Assembly (NCBI GenBank): GCA_029247265.1
Contig: JAQWLN010000124.1
Coordinates: 1 to 64,000, forward strand
DNA: 64,000 nt
Origin: Fuerstiella sp.
Lineage (GTDB): Bacteria > Planctomycetota > Planctomycetia > Planctomycetales > Planctomycetaceae
Reading direction: 5' to 3'
Shown in pieces: positions 1 to 8,390 of the stretch. The stretch's first letter is position 1. Each line of letters begins with the position of its first letter. The position numbers were made by a program, and so were the translations under genes. The notes under the pieces are model-generated. The model did no database searches, had not been told where the DNA came from, and saw only the letters and a list, made by a program, of their open reading frames with translations.

Positions 1-1
1 C

Positions 2-868
2 TGTGTGCCCAGCACATGGTCAATCGATCTGCACTACCCCAAGAAACAGTACGCTGAAAAGTTCCCCGACAATCCATTCATATCGATTGCCGTGCATGGC
101 AAAGGAGTGGACCGCAGCTACGGATACCCCGTGCCGTACCGATGTTTCTACAGTCGCAACATCGAAAACCTGTTCATGGCGGGACGCAACATCAGTGTGA
201 CTCATCAGGCACTGGGCACAACGCGAGTGATGAAGACCTGTGGCATGATGGGCGAAGTCGTCGGCCGCGCTGCCAGCATCTGCATTCTGCACGAATGTGA
301 CCCTCGCCACGTATACGATCGATACCTGGAAGAGCTGATCGATCTGTTGCACCTGCCCGGCAAGGCCCGCCGCAAGACCGTCTACGACACGATTGCAATC
401 CCTGACGACGCCATGGAGCTGGCCAGCGCCAAAGGCCCGATGCCCGGTCTGAATCCAAAGAACATGGAAGGACTGGTGATCGACGACACAGCCGCAGAAA
501 TAAAAGGGGAATGGGGCTCCGGTGCCGGACTGAAAGGATTTGTGGGCTACGGTTATCTGTACTCCGGCAAAGCAGGCGCCTCCGTCACCTTCACGTTCAG
601 GGCGCCGGCAAATGGTAAACATGAAATCCGAGTGGCCTACGCAAATCACGAAAACCGAGGTGCGACAGTCCCCGTGTCGGTGTCTGTCTCAGGCAGAGAA
701 ACGACTCAGCGAATCAACATGAAGCAGCCAGCACCTCTGAAGAATGGATTCATATCGCTAGGAATTTTTGATCTAACGCAGGACGAAGAAGGTTATGTAG
801 AAATCAGGGCGGCCGGCGCAGGCGGAAATGCTCATGCCGACGCAATTCAGGTCGTTGCTGTAGAGTAA
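2..868 (+). CDS. FAD-dependent oxidoreductase, C-terminal part (5' end outside window)
   Basis: The frame is open to the left edge, so only the last 288 or so residues are seen. Residues such as NLFMAGRNIS and GTTRVMKTCGMMG match the C-terminal part of the FAD-dependent oxidoreductase family (FAD_oxidored, PF12831 type), where the AGRN segment closes the FAD site. The last 130 residues (from about base 470) form a separate beta-rich module resembling the golvesin C-terminal-like / xanthan-lyase-associated domain (YGYLYSGKAGASVTFTF, then HADAIQVV at the end). This is common in secreted or cell-surface planctomycete oxidoreductases. Substrate unknown. The FAD-binding N-terminus and any signal peptide lie outside the window. 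Family call is firm; role is not. Confidence 0.85.
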   Translation, partial: CVPSTWSIDLHYPKKQYAEKFPDNPFISIAVHGKGVDRSYGYPVPYRCFYSRNIENLFMAGRNISVTHQALGTTRVMKTCGMMGEVVGRAASICILHECDPRHVYDRYLEELIDLLHLPGKARRKTVYDTIAIPDDAMELASAKGPMPGLNPKNMEGLVIDDTAAEIKGEWGSGAGLKGFVGYGYLYSGKAGASVTFTFRAPANGKHEIRVAYANHENRGATVPVSVSVSGRETTQRINMKQPAPLKNGFISLGIFDLTQDEEGYVEIRAAGAGGNAHADAIQVVAVE

Positions 869-912
869 TCGCGACCAATAAAGACTGACTATGGCTGGCG
901 GGGGGCACCGAA

Positions 913-1188
913 ATGTGCGACGACGAAATGTACGGCACCGTATTCCTCAGCAGATTGCGGGAGCTCACCGGACTGACCCCGGCCAACTATCGCGACCAGG
1001 AGGAAATTCAAACTCTGAATCAGGAGCAACTTTCACGGCGAATGCAGAAGAAAAGTTACGTTCTGTTTCAGATGATCCGCGACAATCCCGCCGACACCGC
1101 GGCCGAGATTATTCTTGAGCATCATCGCACGCATTCAGCCGGGATATGGAGAGACAGTGGCGGAAACCTTCCGCAACTATTTACCTGA
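913..1188 (+). CDS. hypothetical small protein (91 aa), uncertain
   Basis: An ATG-started frame of 91 codons, preceded by a G-rich stretch (GGGGGGC) at a plausible ribosome-binding distance. The product starts MCDDEMYGTVFLSRLREL and is acidic to neutral, with a helical look (QEQLSRRMQKKSYVLF). It resembles no family I recognise. Its composition looks more protein-like than the overlapping frame at 891-1118, but the C-terminal 20 residues are less convincing. It sits alone between the oxidoreductase and a repeat-bearing intergenic stretch, in the same direction as both neighbours. It could be a genuine small protein or chance. Confidence 0.3.
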   Translation: MCDDEMYGTVFLSRLRELTGLTPANYRDQEEIQTLNQEQLSRRMQKKSYVLFQMIRDNPADTAAEIILEHHRTHSAGIWRDSGGNLPQLFT

Positions 1189-1392
1189 TTGTTTTCGTAC
1201 CCAAGTGCCCGAATCTTCGGATGTCAATGGCTGCAGTGAACCTCTCCGGCGACACGGTGTCCTTACGTTTGTTAGCACCAGGCAGTCAGCTTACCGCCCG
1301 AAACGTGGAAGCAACTTTGAGCTGCAGTGAGCCGTCAGGTTGGCCCGTGCGATCGGGCGTACTCGATCGTCAGCGACTGAGTGAGGAAATGT

Positions 1393-1452
1393 GTGCCACT
1401 GGCTCTGCCAGTGTTCTCACAAGCCTCCCGGCACTGGCAAAGCCAGTGGCAC
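1393..1452. repeat. 21-bp inverted repeat pair (REP-like), copy 1
   Basis: The left arm (1393-1413) and right arm (1432-1452) are reverse complements with one mismatch in 21, separated by 18 nt. Each arm is also a small hairpin by itself: CACTGGC and GCCAGTG flank AAA in the right arm, CTC in the left. A diverged single arm recurs at 25519-25539 (19 of 21 identical to the right arm). This looks like a REP/BIME-type dispersed element rather than a terminator, as there is no T-tract. Confidence 0.75.
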
Positions 1453-1690
1453 CCTTCAATGTCAGTCCGACACTGAAATTGAAGCTCCCGCCAGCCGACA
1501 CTCCAGAACGGCCACATTCGCGCGGAGACACTTCTCCGACATGCTGGTCCGGCGAATCGTGACTCATCCGTTGTTTGCCACACAACTTCACTTTGGGCAA
1601 TGACCCAGAATCGATATAACCAATCGGAATCTGCGCTGCTCATTATCATTCAAGACGCATTTTTTGCGCACTGCTGCCGATGGCAGCGGT

Positions 1691-3976
1691 ATGAAAAAAG
1701 GAAACACATTGAGCAAGTTAGAAGATCAAATTGTCGAACATCTGTCTGCACCGAAGTACCGGCCAATCGACAGTGGCGCCCTGGCAAAGAAGCTGAAGGT
1801 CAGCAAGAAGGGCATGCCGAAATTTCGGACCGCCGTTGAGACACTTGTGTCGGCTGGAAAAATCCGGACAGGAAAGAAGGACCGCCTGCAGCTGAAGGCC
1901 GCCGCCGGCTTCGTCACCGGCATCGTCAAGAAGATCACCAGCGGAGCGGCCTTCGTCATTACGAATGAGCCATCGACGGACGCAAAAAAGAAGGACGTTT
2001 ACGTCTCTGCTCGTGATTTACACGACGCTCAAACGGGCGACGAAGTCATGGTGCGGCTGATCAGCAGACGACGATCCGGCGGACAGCGTTGCGGGCAAAT
2101 CGAAAAGGTTTTGGAACGAGCGAGCAACGTTTTTGTCGGAAGCTACCTTGAAGCACAGGGGCAGGCATTCGTCCGTGTGGACGGGACCGCCTTTCAGGGC
2201 GATATCCACGTCGGCGATCCCGGGGCAAAGGGAGCACAGCCGGACGACAAAGTTGTCATCGAAATGCTGCGATTCCCCACCGCCAACCGAATTGGTGAGG
2301 CCGTGCTGACCGAAGTGCTCGGACAGCGAGGCGACCCGGGCTTGGACACGATGGCGGTCGTCTATAGTCTGGGCGTGCCTTTCGAATTCAGCGAAGACGT
2401 CCTGGAAGACGCAAGGCTACAGGCGGAACACTTCGACGAAACAGATTTCGGCGACCGCACGGATCTGACGAAAGAAACAATTGTCACCATCGATCCGGCC
2501 ACCGCCCGCGATTTCGACGACGCCATTTCGTTGCGCAAAGACAAACGTGGTCACTGGCAGCTGGGGGTACACATTGCGGACGTCGCTCACTTTGTACCGC
2601 CGGGCGGCCCTTTGGATCGTTCCGCAAAGGATCGAGGAACCAGTACATATCTGCCACGGCACGTAATTCCGATGCTGCCGGAAGTGATCAGCAACGGGTT
2701 GGCGAGTCTGCAGGAAGGCAACGTTCGATATACCAAGACCGTCTTTATCGAATTCGACGCTCAGGGTAATCCGCAGGGCGCTGAAGTTGCCAATACTGTG
2801 ATCAAGGTGTCAAAGCGTTTTGCCTACGAACAGGTGATGCCGATCATCAAAGATCCGCAGAGCCAAAAAGGAAAAGTGTCGGCAAAAGTCACCCAGCTGC
2901 TGGTGAAAATGTATGAGCTGGCGATGACTCTGCGGAAGAATCGCTTTGCCGCCGGTGCTCTGCAGATGGGCGTTCCGGAAGTGGAAATCGATTTTGACGA
3001 TGACGGCAACGTAACGGGAGCACACGAACGCCACCACGACGAAAGCCACGAGATCATCGAAGAGTTCATGCTGGCGGCGAATATTGCGGTCGCGCAGATT
3101 CTGGCTTCCCGAGACATTCCGTTCCTGCGGCGAGTTCACGGAACGCCTGACGAATTGCGACTGAAGAACTTTCAGGAGTTCTGTCACGGCCTCGGTTATG
3201 AGCTCGAAAAGTTTCAGAGCAAGAAGGAGATTCAGAAACTGATCAACAGCGTCGCCGGGGAACCCGCCGAACGAGCCATCAACTTCGCCTTGCTGCGAGC
3301 CATGAAACAGGCGGAGTACAGCCCCGAAGAATTCGGCCACTACGCTCTCAGTGAAGACAACTACTGCCACTTCACCAGCCCGATTCGTCGCTACCCGGAC
3401 CTCACAATTCATCGCATGGTGGGAGAACTCGCAGCAGGTCGAAAGCCAAAGATCAACAGCATGGGCGAGCTGTTGCAACTCGGCAAACACTGTTCAACGA
3501 CGGAACGCCGAGCGGAAAAAGCAGAACGTGAACTCAAACGCATCAGGCTGCTGCGGTACCTTGAAGACAAAGTCGGTACGGAAATGGAAGCAATGATCAC
3601 AGGGGTGGAAAGTTTTGGAATCTTCTGCCAGGGAACAGATATCCCGGCCGAGGGCCTGGTTCACATCAGTTCGCTGAGCGACGATTTCTACACCTACGAC
3701 CAGACGTCGCGATCACTGACGGGCGATCGTTCAAAGGTGGAATACCGCTTGGGGGATCCAATCACGGTTCTGATCGCGAACGTCGATGTGGATCGACGCC
3801 AATTGGATCTCAGGGTTGTTGCGTCTGCGAAAAAGCGGCCGAAAGGCCGTTCCCCTGTCCCTGGAAAATCAAAGGCACCGATCAAACGGTCACGGAAAGG
3901 TGCGAGTTCGAAGGCTCGAACGCGGAAAAAGAAAGGGAAAAAACGAAAAAAAGGCGGTCGAAAGGGTCGTTCATGA
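1691..3976 (+). CDS. rnr: ribonuclease R (RNB-domain 3'-5' exoribonuclease)
   Basis: A 761-residue protein of the RNase II/R family, which degrades structured RNA 3' to 5' in the cytoplasm. An N-terminal winged-helix/cold-shock region (1-240) precedes the RNB catalytic domain. That domain is marked by IDPATARDFDDA at 267-278, with the Asp cluster that binds Mg2+. A C-terminal S1 domain spans about 629-710 (GVESFGIFCQG). The tail from 712 is extremely Lys/Arg-rich (RKKKGKKRKK), as in RNase R rather than RNase II. The start is uncertain: the frame opens at 1664, ATG 1691 is plausible, and a TTG at 1709 has the better Shine-Dalgarno (AAAGGA six bases upstream). It stands alone, with a ribosomal-type small gene downstream. 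Confidence 0.95.
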   Translation: MKKGNTLSKLEDQIVEHLSAPKYRPIDSGALAKKLKVSKKGMPKFRTAVETLVSAGKIRTGKKDRLQLKAAAGFVTGIVKKITSGAAFVITNEPSTDAKKKDVYVSARDLHDAQTGDEVMVRLISRRRSGGQRCGQIEKVLERASNVFVGSYLEAQGQAFVRVDGTAFQGDIHVGDPGAKGAQPDDKVVIEMLRFPTANRIGEAVLTEVLGQRGDPGLDTMAVVYSLGVPFEFSEDVLEDARLQAEHFDETDFGDRTDLTKETIVTIDPATARDFDDAISLRKDKRGHWQLGVHIADVAHFVPPGGPLDRSAKDRGTSTYLPRHVIPMLPEVISNGLASLQEGNVRYTKTVFIEFDAQGNPQGAEVANTVIKVSKRFAYEQVMPIIKDPQSQKGKVSAKVTQLLVKMYELAMTLRKNRFAAGALQMGVPEVEIDFDDDGNVTGAHERHHDESHEIIEEFMLAANIAVAQILASRDIPFLRRVHGTPDELRLKNFQEFCHGLGYELEKFQSKKEIQKLINSVAGEPAERAINFALLRAMKQAEYSPEEFGHYALSEDNYCHFTSPIRRYPDLTIHRMVGELAAGRKPKINSMGELLQLGKHCSTTERRAEKAERELKRIRLLRYLEDKVGTEMEAMITGVESFGIFCQGTDIPAEGLVHISSLSDDFYTYDQTSRSLTGDRSKVEYRLGDPITVLIANVDVDRRQLDLRVVASAKKRPKGRSPVPGKSKAPIKRSRKGASSKARTRKKKGKKRKKGGRKGRS

Positions 3977-4238
3977 GCCATGGTCTTCTCAAAAGACCCG
4001 GGCTGTAACACGATAATTCTCTCAGCGTTCAGAATTCCGGGATACTTTCAACACAGCCGCAAAGCGAGTTTGCTGGATATCAAAAGCATTGGTATCCTTC
4101 TCGGTTCGTTGTTTTGGAGTGTTTTCACAACGTTGGGCACTTTACGGCCACCTGCCAACAACGGGAACAGGTCAGTCTGTTCCCGGCGATAACTCAGATT
4201 TGTTTGCGGTCATACCGCACTGCGGAGCAATTATAAGA

Positions 4239-4325
4239 ATGGGAACGAAGAGAACAGGCAAAGGACGTCGAAAGATTGGCCGCAAGAAGCGTCGCATGCG
4301 AGCCAAGATTCGCCACCGCAAATAG
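4239..4325 (+). CDS. tiny very basic protein, bS22 / AURKAIP1-COX24-like
   Basis: A 28-codon ORF: MGTKRTGKGRRKIGRKKR, then RMRAKIRHRK. Eighteen of the 28 residues are Lys, Arg or His. GGAG lies 11 bases before the ATG and a terminator-like hairpin follows at 4362-4393, so it has the layout of a real single-gene unit. The KK-R-RMR-K-RHRK pattern resembles the AURKAIP1/COX24-domain mini-proteins, known as ribosomal protein bS22 in mycobacteria and also annotated in planctomycetes. I infer an rRNA-binding role on the small ribosomal subunit. Homology over so few residues is weak evidence. The ORF is too short for most gene finders. Confidence 0.6.
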   Translation: MGTKRTGKGRRKIGRKKRRMRAKIRHRK

Positions 4326-4361
4326 GCGGACACGTCTGGTTTCCATCCTGAATACACTGCG

Positions 4362-4393
4362 AAGCCCGGTTCGAGTACAATCGTATCGGGCTT
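4362..4393 (+). terminator. terminator-like hairpin after the bS22-like gene
   Basis: AAGCCCG (4362-4368) pairs with CGGGCTT (4387-4393), followed by TTCT. A short inner TAC/GTA pairing is possible. It lies 37 bases after the stop codon. The T-tract is weak. Confidence 0.5.
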
Positions 4394-4548
4394 TCTGCAT
4401 GCGCGGATTTTGACGCTGATTGGGAATAAACTGTCCCCGGGAAGCTGCGCAAAGTCTATCATGGTTGACCCTAACGTTTCCGTAGAGCTTGACAGCCGGG
4501 CGTCCGATTTGAATCCTAGAGCGTATTGAGAAAACGTTTGCACCTTAG

Positions 4549-4567
4549 CGAAGTCACCCCGACTTCG
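4549..4567. promoter_or_regulatory. 7-bp inverted repeat upstream of the cytochrome/WD40 gene
   Basis: CGAAGTC (4549-4555) and GACTTCG (4561-4567) are perfect reverse complements around a 5-nt spacer, 91 bases before the ATG at 4659. Either a leader hairpin or an operator. No factor can be named. Confidence 0.35.
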
Positions 4568-4658
4568 AAATTCGCTGAATGGCCACGAAACGGCCGGCAA
4601 CGATGGCTGTAGGGTCAGATACGTTCAGCAACATCCCACCAAACTGCGGAGATCCCAG

Positions 4659-7136
4659 ATGACCGCTCCTTCCAGACGTCTGTTCGTGATCACTCTTGCC
4701 GCCCTGATTGGAACGATCGCGTTTTCCAACACGCAGGCCCAGGACCCCTCGGATGTGTCCAAAGCCATTCAGGCTCAGCTGGATGCGGCAAAAAAAGAGC
4801 AACAGACTTCACAGAAGCAGATCGCCCTTAAGACCGCAGCCGTTGATGTTGCAAAGAAACAGAATGCCAAGCTGGAAAAGCAGCTTAAGGAATCGCAACT
4901 TCGGGCAGCAGCAGAGGCAAAAGCACTGGTGACCGCCAACGCGGCTGAAGCGGCCAGTGCTAAAATGGTGGCGACGCTCGGAGCGAAGCTGAAAGTGCAC
5001 CAAAAAGTGGATGGATTGCTGGCCGTAGCGGCAGCGGTCAGGACGCAGGTCGATGCTGCCACGGCAAAACACCAGACTTTGATGGACCAACTTGCCGCGA
5101 TTAGAAAATCACAGTTCGACCAGCAGCAACTCGGCAACAAAGCCGCCTCGGACCTGAAGGCCGCACAGGAACAACTGCCGAAAACGAAGGAAGAGCTGAC
5201 AAAGGCACGAACGGCTTTCGATGCTGTCGGCAAAGAACTTGATGTTGCCAGGCTCGCTGTGTCCGAAGCCCGAAGCACGGTCCGAACGAGTGAAGCCGCC
5301 GTTCAGCCTGAACGCGTTCGGCTGCCAAAGGCGCACGCAGCGTTGGCTCAGGTGAATGCCAGCATAAAGTCGTTGCAGGAATCGTTGAGTGTGCTGCAGG
5401 CGGCCGCTAAGGCGACGGGGGGCGATCCTGCAGCAGCCGGGTCAGAGCTGTCAACTTCGATTGCAGCTCTCAAACCACTGCAACAACGCGCAACCGGACT
5501 TGTGGCGGCCGTCAACGCCAGCGTTGCCAAAGCGCAGAAGCAGGTGGCTGACTCTAAGACGGCTCTGGCAGCGTCTGAAACAAGATTCCGCGAACAGCAA
5601 ACAAAATACGCAGAACAAAGCCGCAGTCATTTCAAACTGCAGCTTCAGACAGCGGATCTGCAGAATGCCGACAAGCTGCACCAGAAACAAATTGCCGACG
5701 CCAAGGCGGCTCAGGAGCAGATTGCGGCGCAGCAGAAAGAACTGGAACCAAAAATTGCAGCGGCGGCAACAGAAGTAGAAAAGCTGCAATCTGACTACGT
5801 GGGCAAACAGCAAATTGCTGAGGCGGCAATGGAACCACTGAATCGCTTTGTTTCGTTTTCAAAGCATATTGCTCCGATTTTTGCGAAGCGTTGTGTGGCC
5901 TGCCATAACACGCGAACAGCCAGCGGTCGTCTGAACATGGACTCCTTTGCCGCTCTGGTAAAAGGTGGCGAATCGGGAGCAGCGTTTGAAGCTCACGATG
6001 CGGACAGTTCCATGCTGTGGGCCATGATTGACGACGAGTCTATGCCTAAGGACGCCGATCCACTCACGAAGGAAGAAAACGCGCTGATCAGGAAATGGAT
6101 CAACGTCGGGGCACCACTGGATGCGGGTGTTGTGGCCACTGCTGACCTGTTTCAGGTTATGCCCGAAATTCCTCAGCCACTGCCGCCAAAGACGTATCGC
6201 GTAGCGATTCCCGTGACAGCAACGGCCTTTACACAGGACGGCGCGATTCTCGCCTCTTCCGGCTACCACGAAATCCTTTTGTGGAAGACTGACGATGGCA
6301 GCTTGATTCGACGAATCACAAATGTGGCGGAACGTGTTTATGATCTTGAGTTCAGTCAGGACGGTTCTCAGCTGGCTGTCGCGGCCGGGACACCAGGACA
6401 GCTCGGTGAAGTCAAGTTGTTCTCCGTCGCTGACGGAAAACATCAGAAGACGCTGGTACGCACTAAAGACGCCGTCTTCGCCGTCAGCTACAGCCCTGAC
6501 GGCAATCGGGTTGCCGCGGCCGGAGCTGACCGCGTTGTTTACGCTGTCGACATTGCCACCGGAAAGACGACGTTGAAAATCGAAGACCACGCCGATTGGG
6601 TGATGGACGTCAACTGGTCACCCGATGGTAAACAGCTGGTGACGGCAAGTCGTGACAAAACAGCAAAAGTATTTGAAGTGGCGACCGGGCAGTCTGTGAC
6701 AACATTCAACGGTCACGGCAACGCCGTTTATTCGGTTGCCTTTCTGGCCGACGGCAAAAGTGTCGTCAGTGCCGGCAGCGACAAGCAGGCCCGCGTTTGG
6801 AATCCTGCAGACGCAAAGGAAATCCGTAAGATCGGCGGCTTCGGCAGCGACATCTTCCGCATCACTGTGACTCCGGACAATCATCTGCTCAGTGCCAGCG
6901 CTGATAAGAACGCTCGTGAACACAACCTGGCAGACGGCAAAGTTGTTCGCACGTTCGCCGGTCATAAGGACTGGGTCTACACACTGTGCTACAACCCGCA
7001 ACGAAAGCTGATTGCCACCGGCAGTTACGATGGCGAAATTCGCGTCTGGAATTCCGAAGACGGCAGCGTCGCAACTTCGTTCATCGCTATTCCAAAAGCG
7101 ACGGGTGAAGCAACCGTGGCCACTGCCCAGGAGTAG
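4659..7136 (+). CDS. coiled-coil / planctomycete cytochrome c / WD40 fusion protein
   Basis: An 825-residue exported protein with three parts. A signal peptide (about 1-27, ending NTQAQ) leads into a long Ala/Gln/Lys-rich coiled coil (30-390). Next comes a PSCyt1-type cytochrome domain with the heme motif C412-V-A-C-H416 and the family hallmark SGRLNMDSFAALVKGGESG. A C-terminal beta-propeller of about seven WD40 repeats (520-810; for example HADWVMDVNWSPDGKQLVTASRD) completes it. Cytochrome-WD40 fusions of this kind are typical of planctomycetes. The protein presumably works in the periplasm or at the membrane as an electron carrier or scaffold, but its partner is unknown. The long coiled coil in front of the heme domain is the less usual part. 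No operon partner is seen. Confidence 0.9.
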   Translation: MTAPSRRLFVITLAALIGTIAFSNTQAQDPSDVSKAIQAQLDAAKKEQQTSQKQIALKTAAVDVAKKQNAKLEKQLKESQLRAAAEAKALVTANAAEAASAKMVATLGAKLKVHQKVDGLLAVAAAVRTQVDAATAKHQTLMDQLAAIRKSQFDQQQLGNKAASDLKAAQEQLPKTKEELTKARTAFDAVGKELDVARLAVSEARSTVRTSEAAVQPERVRLPKAHAALAQVNASIKSLQESLSVLQAAAKATGGDPAAAGSELSTSIAALKPLQQRATGLVAAVNASVAKAQKQVADSKTALAASETRFREQQTKYAEQSRSHFKLQLQTADLQNADKLHQKQIADAKAAQEQIAAQQKELEPKIAAAATEVEKLQSDYVGKQQIAEAAMEPLNRFVSFSKHIAPIFAKRCVACHNTRTASGRLNMDSFAALVKGGESGAAFEAHDADSSMLWAMIDDESMPKDADPLTKEENALIRKWINVGAPLDAGVVATADLFQVMPEIPQPLPPKTYRVAIPVTATAFTQDGAILASSGYHEILLWKTDDGSLIRRITNVAERVYDLEFSQDGSQLAVAAGTPGQLGEVKLFSVADGKHQKTLVRTKDAVFAVSYSPDGNRVAAAGADRVVYAVDIATGKTTLKIEDHADWVMDVNWSPDGKQLVTASRDKTAKVFEVATGQSVTTFNGHGNAVYSVAFLADGKSVVSAGSDKQARVWNPADAKEIRKIGGFGSDIFRITVTPDNHLLSASADKNAREHNLADGKVVRTFAGHKDWVYTLCYNPQRKLIATGSYDGEIRVWNSEDGSVATSFIAIPKATGEATVATAQE

Positions 7137-7137
7137 C

Positions 7138-7155
7138 CTGTGTCGCGCGACACAG
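7138..7155. terminator. 18-bp perfect palindrome after the cytochrome/WD40 gene
   Basis: CTGTGTCGC followed directly by GCGACACAG, beginning two bases after the TAG stop. No T-tract follows, so it is either a factor-independent-type hairpin without a U-run, an mRNA 3'-end stabiliser, or a protein-binding palindrome. Confidence 0.4.
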
Positions 7156-7269
7156 CCACGCTGCGAAAATCAGCTTAGTACGCTGTAGCATTGCGCGTTA
7201 CGCAAACCGGACTTCGTAATTTCCGCATCGGGGTCTACACTCACCGTGGATTCACTGGAGGAGTTTCAA

Positions 7270-8361
7270 ATGCGAACGATCAAATTGCGAACGATGTGTG
7301 GCTGCTTCGGTTTAGTCGTCGGCCTGATGCTGGTTGGCAACGGCAGACTGAGTGCCGCGGACTGGAATCAGTTTCGTGGCCCGAACCGCGACAACCTGTC
7401 CAGCGAGACCGGACTGCTTGATCGATGGCCCGACGGAGGTCCGGAACGGTTGTGGACCGCGACGGGTCTGGGCAAGGGTTACGCATCCGTCGTTAATGGA
7501 AAACTTTACGCTCTGGGCGGTAACGGAGATTTGACGTGTTGCGACTCGGCCACAGGTGACGTGGTGTGGCAGAAGAACATTCTGAATGATTTTGGCGGTT
7601 CCAACATTACGTGGGGGATCAGCGAATCAGTGCTTGTCGACGACGGCAAAGTCATCTGTTCTCCTGGTGGCAGTCGGGCATCCGTTGTTGCGCTCAATGC
7701 CAACAACGGTTCCACAGAGTGGGTGTCCAATATTCCGGAAACCCCTCAGGCATCCTATGCGTCTCCGGTGATCGCCAGGGTCGGGCGAGTCAAACAATAC
7801 GTCGTCTTTACCAGCAAAGGAATTGTCGGAGTAAGAGCTGGTGACGGACAGCCGATGTGGGGGCAGAACAAATCTTGAAACGGAACGGCCAACTGCGCTA
7901 CTCCGCTGGTGGCCGGCAATCGAATTTTCAGTTCATCGGGCTATGGCACCGGTGCCGAGCTGGTCGAATTGCGGTCGCAGGGAACGAAGACCACTTCGCA
8001 GCTCACGTACCACACAAAAGACATGAAGAACCATCATGGTGGAATGGTCCATCTGAAGGGATTCGTTTACGGGTCCAATGCGGATATCCTGGCGTGTGTC
8101 AACCTTCGCACCGGCAAACCAACATGGCGGGAACGGGGCAAGAAGGGTTCCGTGGTGTACGCAGACAACAAGATTGTTTTTCGGAACGAAGGCGGTGAGG
8201 TGCAGCTGCTCGCAGCGAACTCACAGTCCTATCAGGAACTCGGCAGTTTCGCGCAACCCGACCGCAGTGGCCGACCCGCATGGTCGCACCCGGTGATTGC
8301 AGGAGGTCGACTGTACCTGCGTGACCAAGACAAGCTACTGGTATTCAGCCTGCAGAAGTGA
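7270..8361 (+). pseudogene. PQQ-binding-like beta-propeller protein interrupted by in-frame TGA
   Basis: Starts at ATG 7270 with an excellent GGAGGAG 7-8 bases upstream. A signal peptide ends near SAADWNQFRGP, the usual start of planctomycete PQQ-like (BamB/WD-like) propellers that are exported and often of unknown substrate. Codon 203 (7876-7878) is TGA. The same frame then continues with family-typical sequence (NGTANCATPLVAGN, SSGYGTGAELVEL) to a TGA at 8359-8361, giving 363 codons in total. The family normally has a small residue at the TGA position, so a C-to-G change of TCA (Ser) would explain it. No SECIS-like hairpin follows. It is therefore a recent nonsense mutation, a sequence error, or two peptides rather than a selenoprotein. 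Confidence 0.8.
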
Positions 8362-8363
8362 CT

Positions 8364-8375
8364 CGACACGTGTCG
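8364..8375. terminator. 12-bp palindrome between convergent genes
   Basis: CGACACGTGTCG lies three bases after the PQQ gene and before the 3' end of the convergent methyltransferase. It may serve both transcripts, but has no T-tract on either side. Confidence 0.3.
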
Positions 8376-8390
8376 GAGCGTATGCAGCGT

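Larger units (their letters stand above)
869..1690. other. long mostly intergenic stretch with a palindromic repeat
   Basis: About 800 bases between the oxidoreductase and RNase R. Apart from the doubtful ORF at 913-1188 it holds an inverted repeat at 1393-1452, annotated separately. I see no tRNA, no convincing promoter and no conserved ORF in 1189-1663. Confidence 0.5.
4326..4658. other. intergenic stretch before the cytochrome/WD40 gene
   Basis: Holds the hairpin at 4362-4393 and a perfect 7-bp inverted repeat at 4549-4567. Several TTGAC-like hexamers occur (for example TTGACA near 4488), but none has a convincing -10 box at 16-18 bp. No ORF of note. Confidence 0.5.

Noticed and set aside
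2810-3490. 226-codon minus-strand ORF inside RNase R
   Set aside because: Antisense shadow of a well-conserved gene; no ribosome-binding site or family resemblance.
5859-6590. 243-codon minus-strand ORF
   Set aside because: Antisense of the cytochrome/WD40 gene; caused by codon bias of the real frame.
7879-7920. Possible SECIS for the PQQ gene TGA
   Set aside because: The best stem (GGCCAAC with GGTGGCC) has a mismatch and a 14-base loop that does not begin with G; the site is not a redox Cys.
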